Of a DNA stretch of 5,698 nucleotides, positions 4,839-5,698 are shown piece by piece. A program made the translations under genes and the position numbers. The number at the start of each line of letters is the position of its first letter. Positions within the stretch are counted from its first letter, which is position 1. The stretch lies in the NCBI GenBank assembly GCA_017307315.1, contig JAFKFF010000174.1, positions 1 to 5,698 of the forward strand. Direction: 5' to 3'. The notes under the pieces are model-generated. The model ran no database searches and was not told where the DNA came from. It saw only the letters and a program-made list of their open reading frames with translations. The DNA comes from Alphaproteobacteria bacterium. Its GTDB lineage: Bacteria > Pseudomonadota > Alphaproteobacteria > Micropepsales > Micropepsaceae.

Positions 4839-5698
4839 TTAGAGATCGATCCGGTAGACGCTCGCCGGCCCCGATGGGGCGGAAGCGGGCAGGGTGAGGC
4901 CGAGGCCTTCGGCGGTGCGCTCGAATCGCAGCGGCGCTTCCATGCCCAACAGGCTGGGCCTGGTCGGGTGGTGAAGCGGAAATCGCGCGCGGTATAGGGC
5001 TTGGCCTTGCTTTCGGCGAAGCTGCCATTGGCGGTCTCGGTCGGGCCTTCGCCGAAGCGAATCCAGGGCCGGGTGTCGTGGATCGCTTCGCCATTGATCT
5101 TCAGCCAGGCGCCAACAGCCAGCAGCGTATCTCGCGCGGCATCGGGAATACGGCCATCGGCATGGGGACCGACATTCAGCAGCAGATTGCCGTTCTTGGA
5201 CACCACGTCGGCCAGCAGGTGGATGATCTCGGCCGGACTCTTATATGTGTCGTCCTCGACATAGCCCCAGGACTTGTCGCTGATCGACGTGCAGGTCTGC
5301 CACACATCCTTGCGGATGCCCGGCGCCTGTCCGCGCTCGATATCGAGCACGCCTGCGCCGTCGGCGAATTCGCCCAGCTTGTAATTGACGATGGCCGAGG
5401 TGCCGGCGCGCGCGGCGCGGTTGTAGTAATAGGCCAGGAACGAGGGCAGGGTGTTGCGGAAGGACGGCTGGCCGATCCACCAGTCGAAATAGATCAAGTC
5501 GGGATCGTAACGCGACACCAGTTCGGCCTGCCGCGCGAGCCAGTCGTCCAGCCAGGCCTGCGAGACATAGGTATAATCGCCGAACAGATCCTCGTCGCTG
5601 GGGCCGGGCAGGCGGGTCTGTGCCGGGCCATAGAGCCCGGCATGCTTGGGGTCGGACACGTCGGAGGGGAATGTGCGTCCGCCGTCGAAGAACCAGTC
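4839..5698 (-). pseudogene. GH29 alpha-L-fucosidase, catalytic part intact, frameshift and deletion near C-terminus; 5' end outside window
   Basis: GH29 enzymes release terminal L-fucose with retention of configuration. The gene enters from the right edge in an open frame (DWFFDGGRTFPSD...). Numbering from the edge, visible hallmarks are YDPDLIYFDWWIG (64-76), whose Asp72 (codon 5485-5483) is the expected nucleophile; GVLDIERG (116-123), whose Glu121 is a candidate acid/base; KDVWQTCTSISDKSWGY (130-146); NGNLLLNVGPHADGRIP (169-185); and a WLKINGEAIHDTRPW block. The frame reads a normal YTARDFRFTTR to about 4964, then turns into Arg/Pro/Ala-rich, non-family sequence. A typical C-terminal end, SLLGMEAPLRFERTAEGLGL to SVYRIDL, continues in another frame and stops with TAA at 4841-4839. 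Family members usually have about 35 residues (GDxLYAIxLGWP and following) between FTT and the LLG strand, and these are absent. A deletion of length 1 mod 3 would explain both facts. The catalytic domain could still fold, but the C-terminal beta-domain is damaged. An assembly error is possible. Confidence 0.8.

Noticed and set aside
3458..4897. A 479-codon open frame on the plus strand across the small secreted protein and exporter
   Set aside because: It begins inside the terminator T-tract, reads as low-complexity Arg/Gly/Ala sequence, and overlaps two supported minus-strand genes with their own ribosome sites.

Overview
The window is GC-rich and densely coded, with G/C-ending codons. It carries a TonB-dependent receptor tail of the type common in Caulobacterales, Sphingomonadales and Rhizomicrobium-like bacteria, a Tat-exported enzyme, a PQQ-dependent dehydrogenase, and a GGAAC-N17-CGTT promoter of the EcfG general-stress type. 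Together these point to an alphaproteobacterium that lives on plant or other complex carbohydrates. No tRNA, rRNA, CRISPR array, insertion sequence or phage gene is visible.

Plus strand, left half: the last 59 codons of a TonB-dependent outer-membrane receptor end at 180 and are followed by a strong intrinsic terminator (209-249). Next comes a dihydrodipicolinate synthase/N-acetylneuraminate lyase-family aldolase with a twin-arginine leader (289-1287). After 61 bp there is a Sec-secreted PQQ beta-propeller dehydrogenase (1349-3406), closed by a second strong terminator (3423-3459). The receptor brings ligand across the outer membrane. The aldolase and the quinoprotein would both act in the periplasm, which suggests extracytoplasmic processing of a sugar or sugar acid.

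Minus strand, right half, converging on the first group: reading leftward there is a GH29 alpha-L-fucosidase whose start lies beyond the window (5698 to 4839), a LysE/RhtB-family exporter (4735-4088), and a small secreted protein of unknown function (3946-3467). The small protein has a well-formed EcfG-type promoter of its own in the 141-bp gap before it. The fucosidase appears broken. Its catalytic domain is intact, but near 4956-4966 the frame changes and about 35 family-typical residues are missing. The recognisable C-terminus continues in another frame to a stop at 4839. Because of the shift, the catalytic-domain frame runs without a stop through the exporter, giving an artificial-looking fucosidase-exporter fusion.

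The main points of interest are the periplasmic aldolase plus quinoprotein pair, the fucosidase lesion, and the stress-type promoter in front of an unknown secreted protein. The individual enzyme families are known. The proposed joint pathway is inference.
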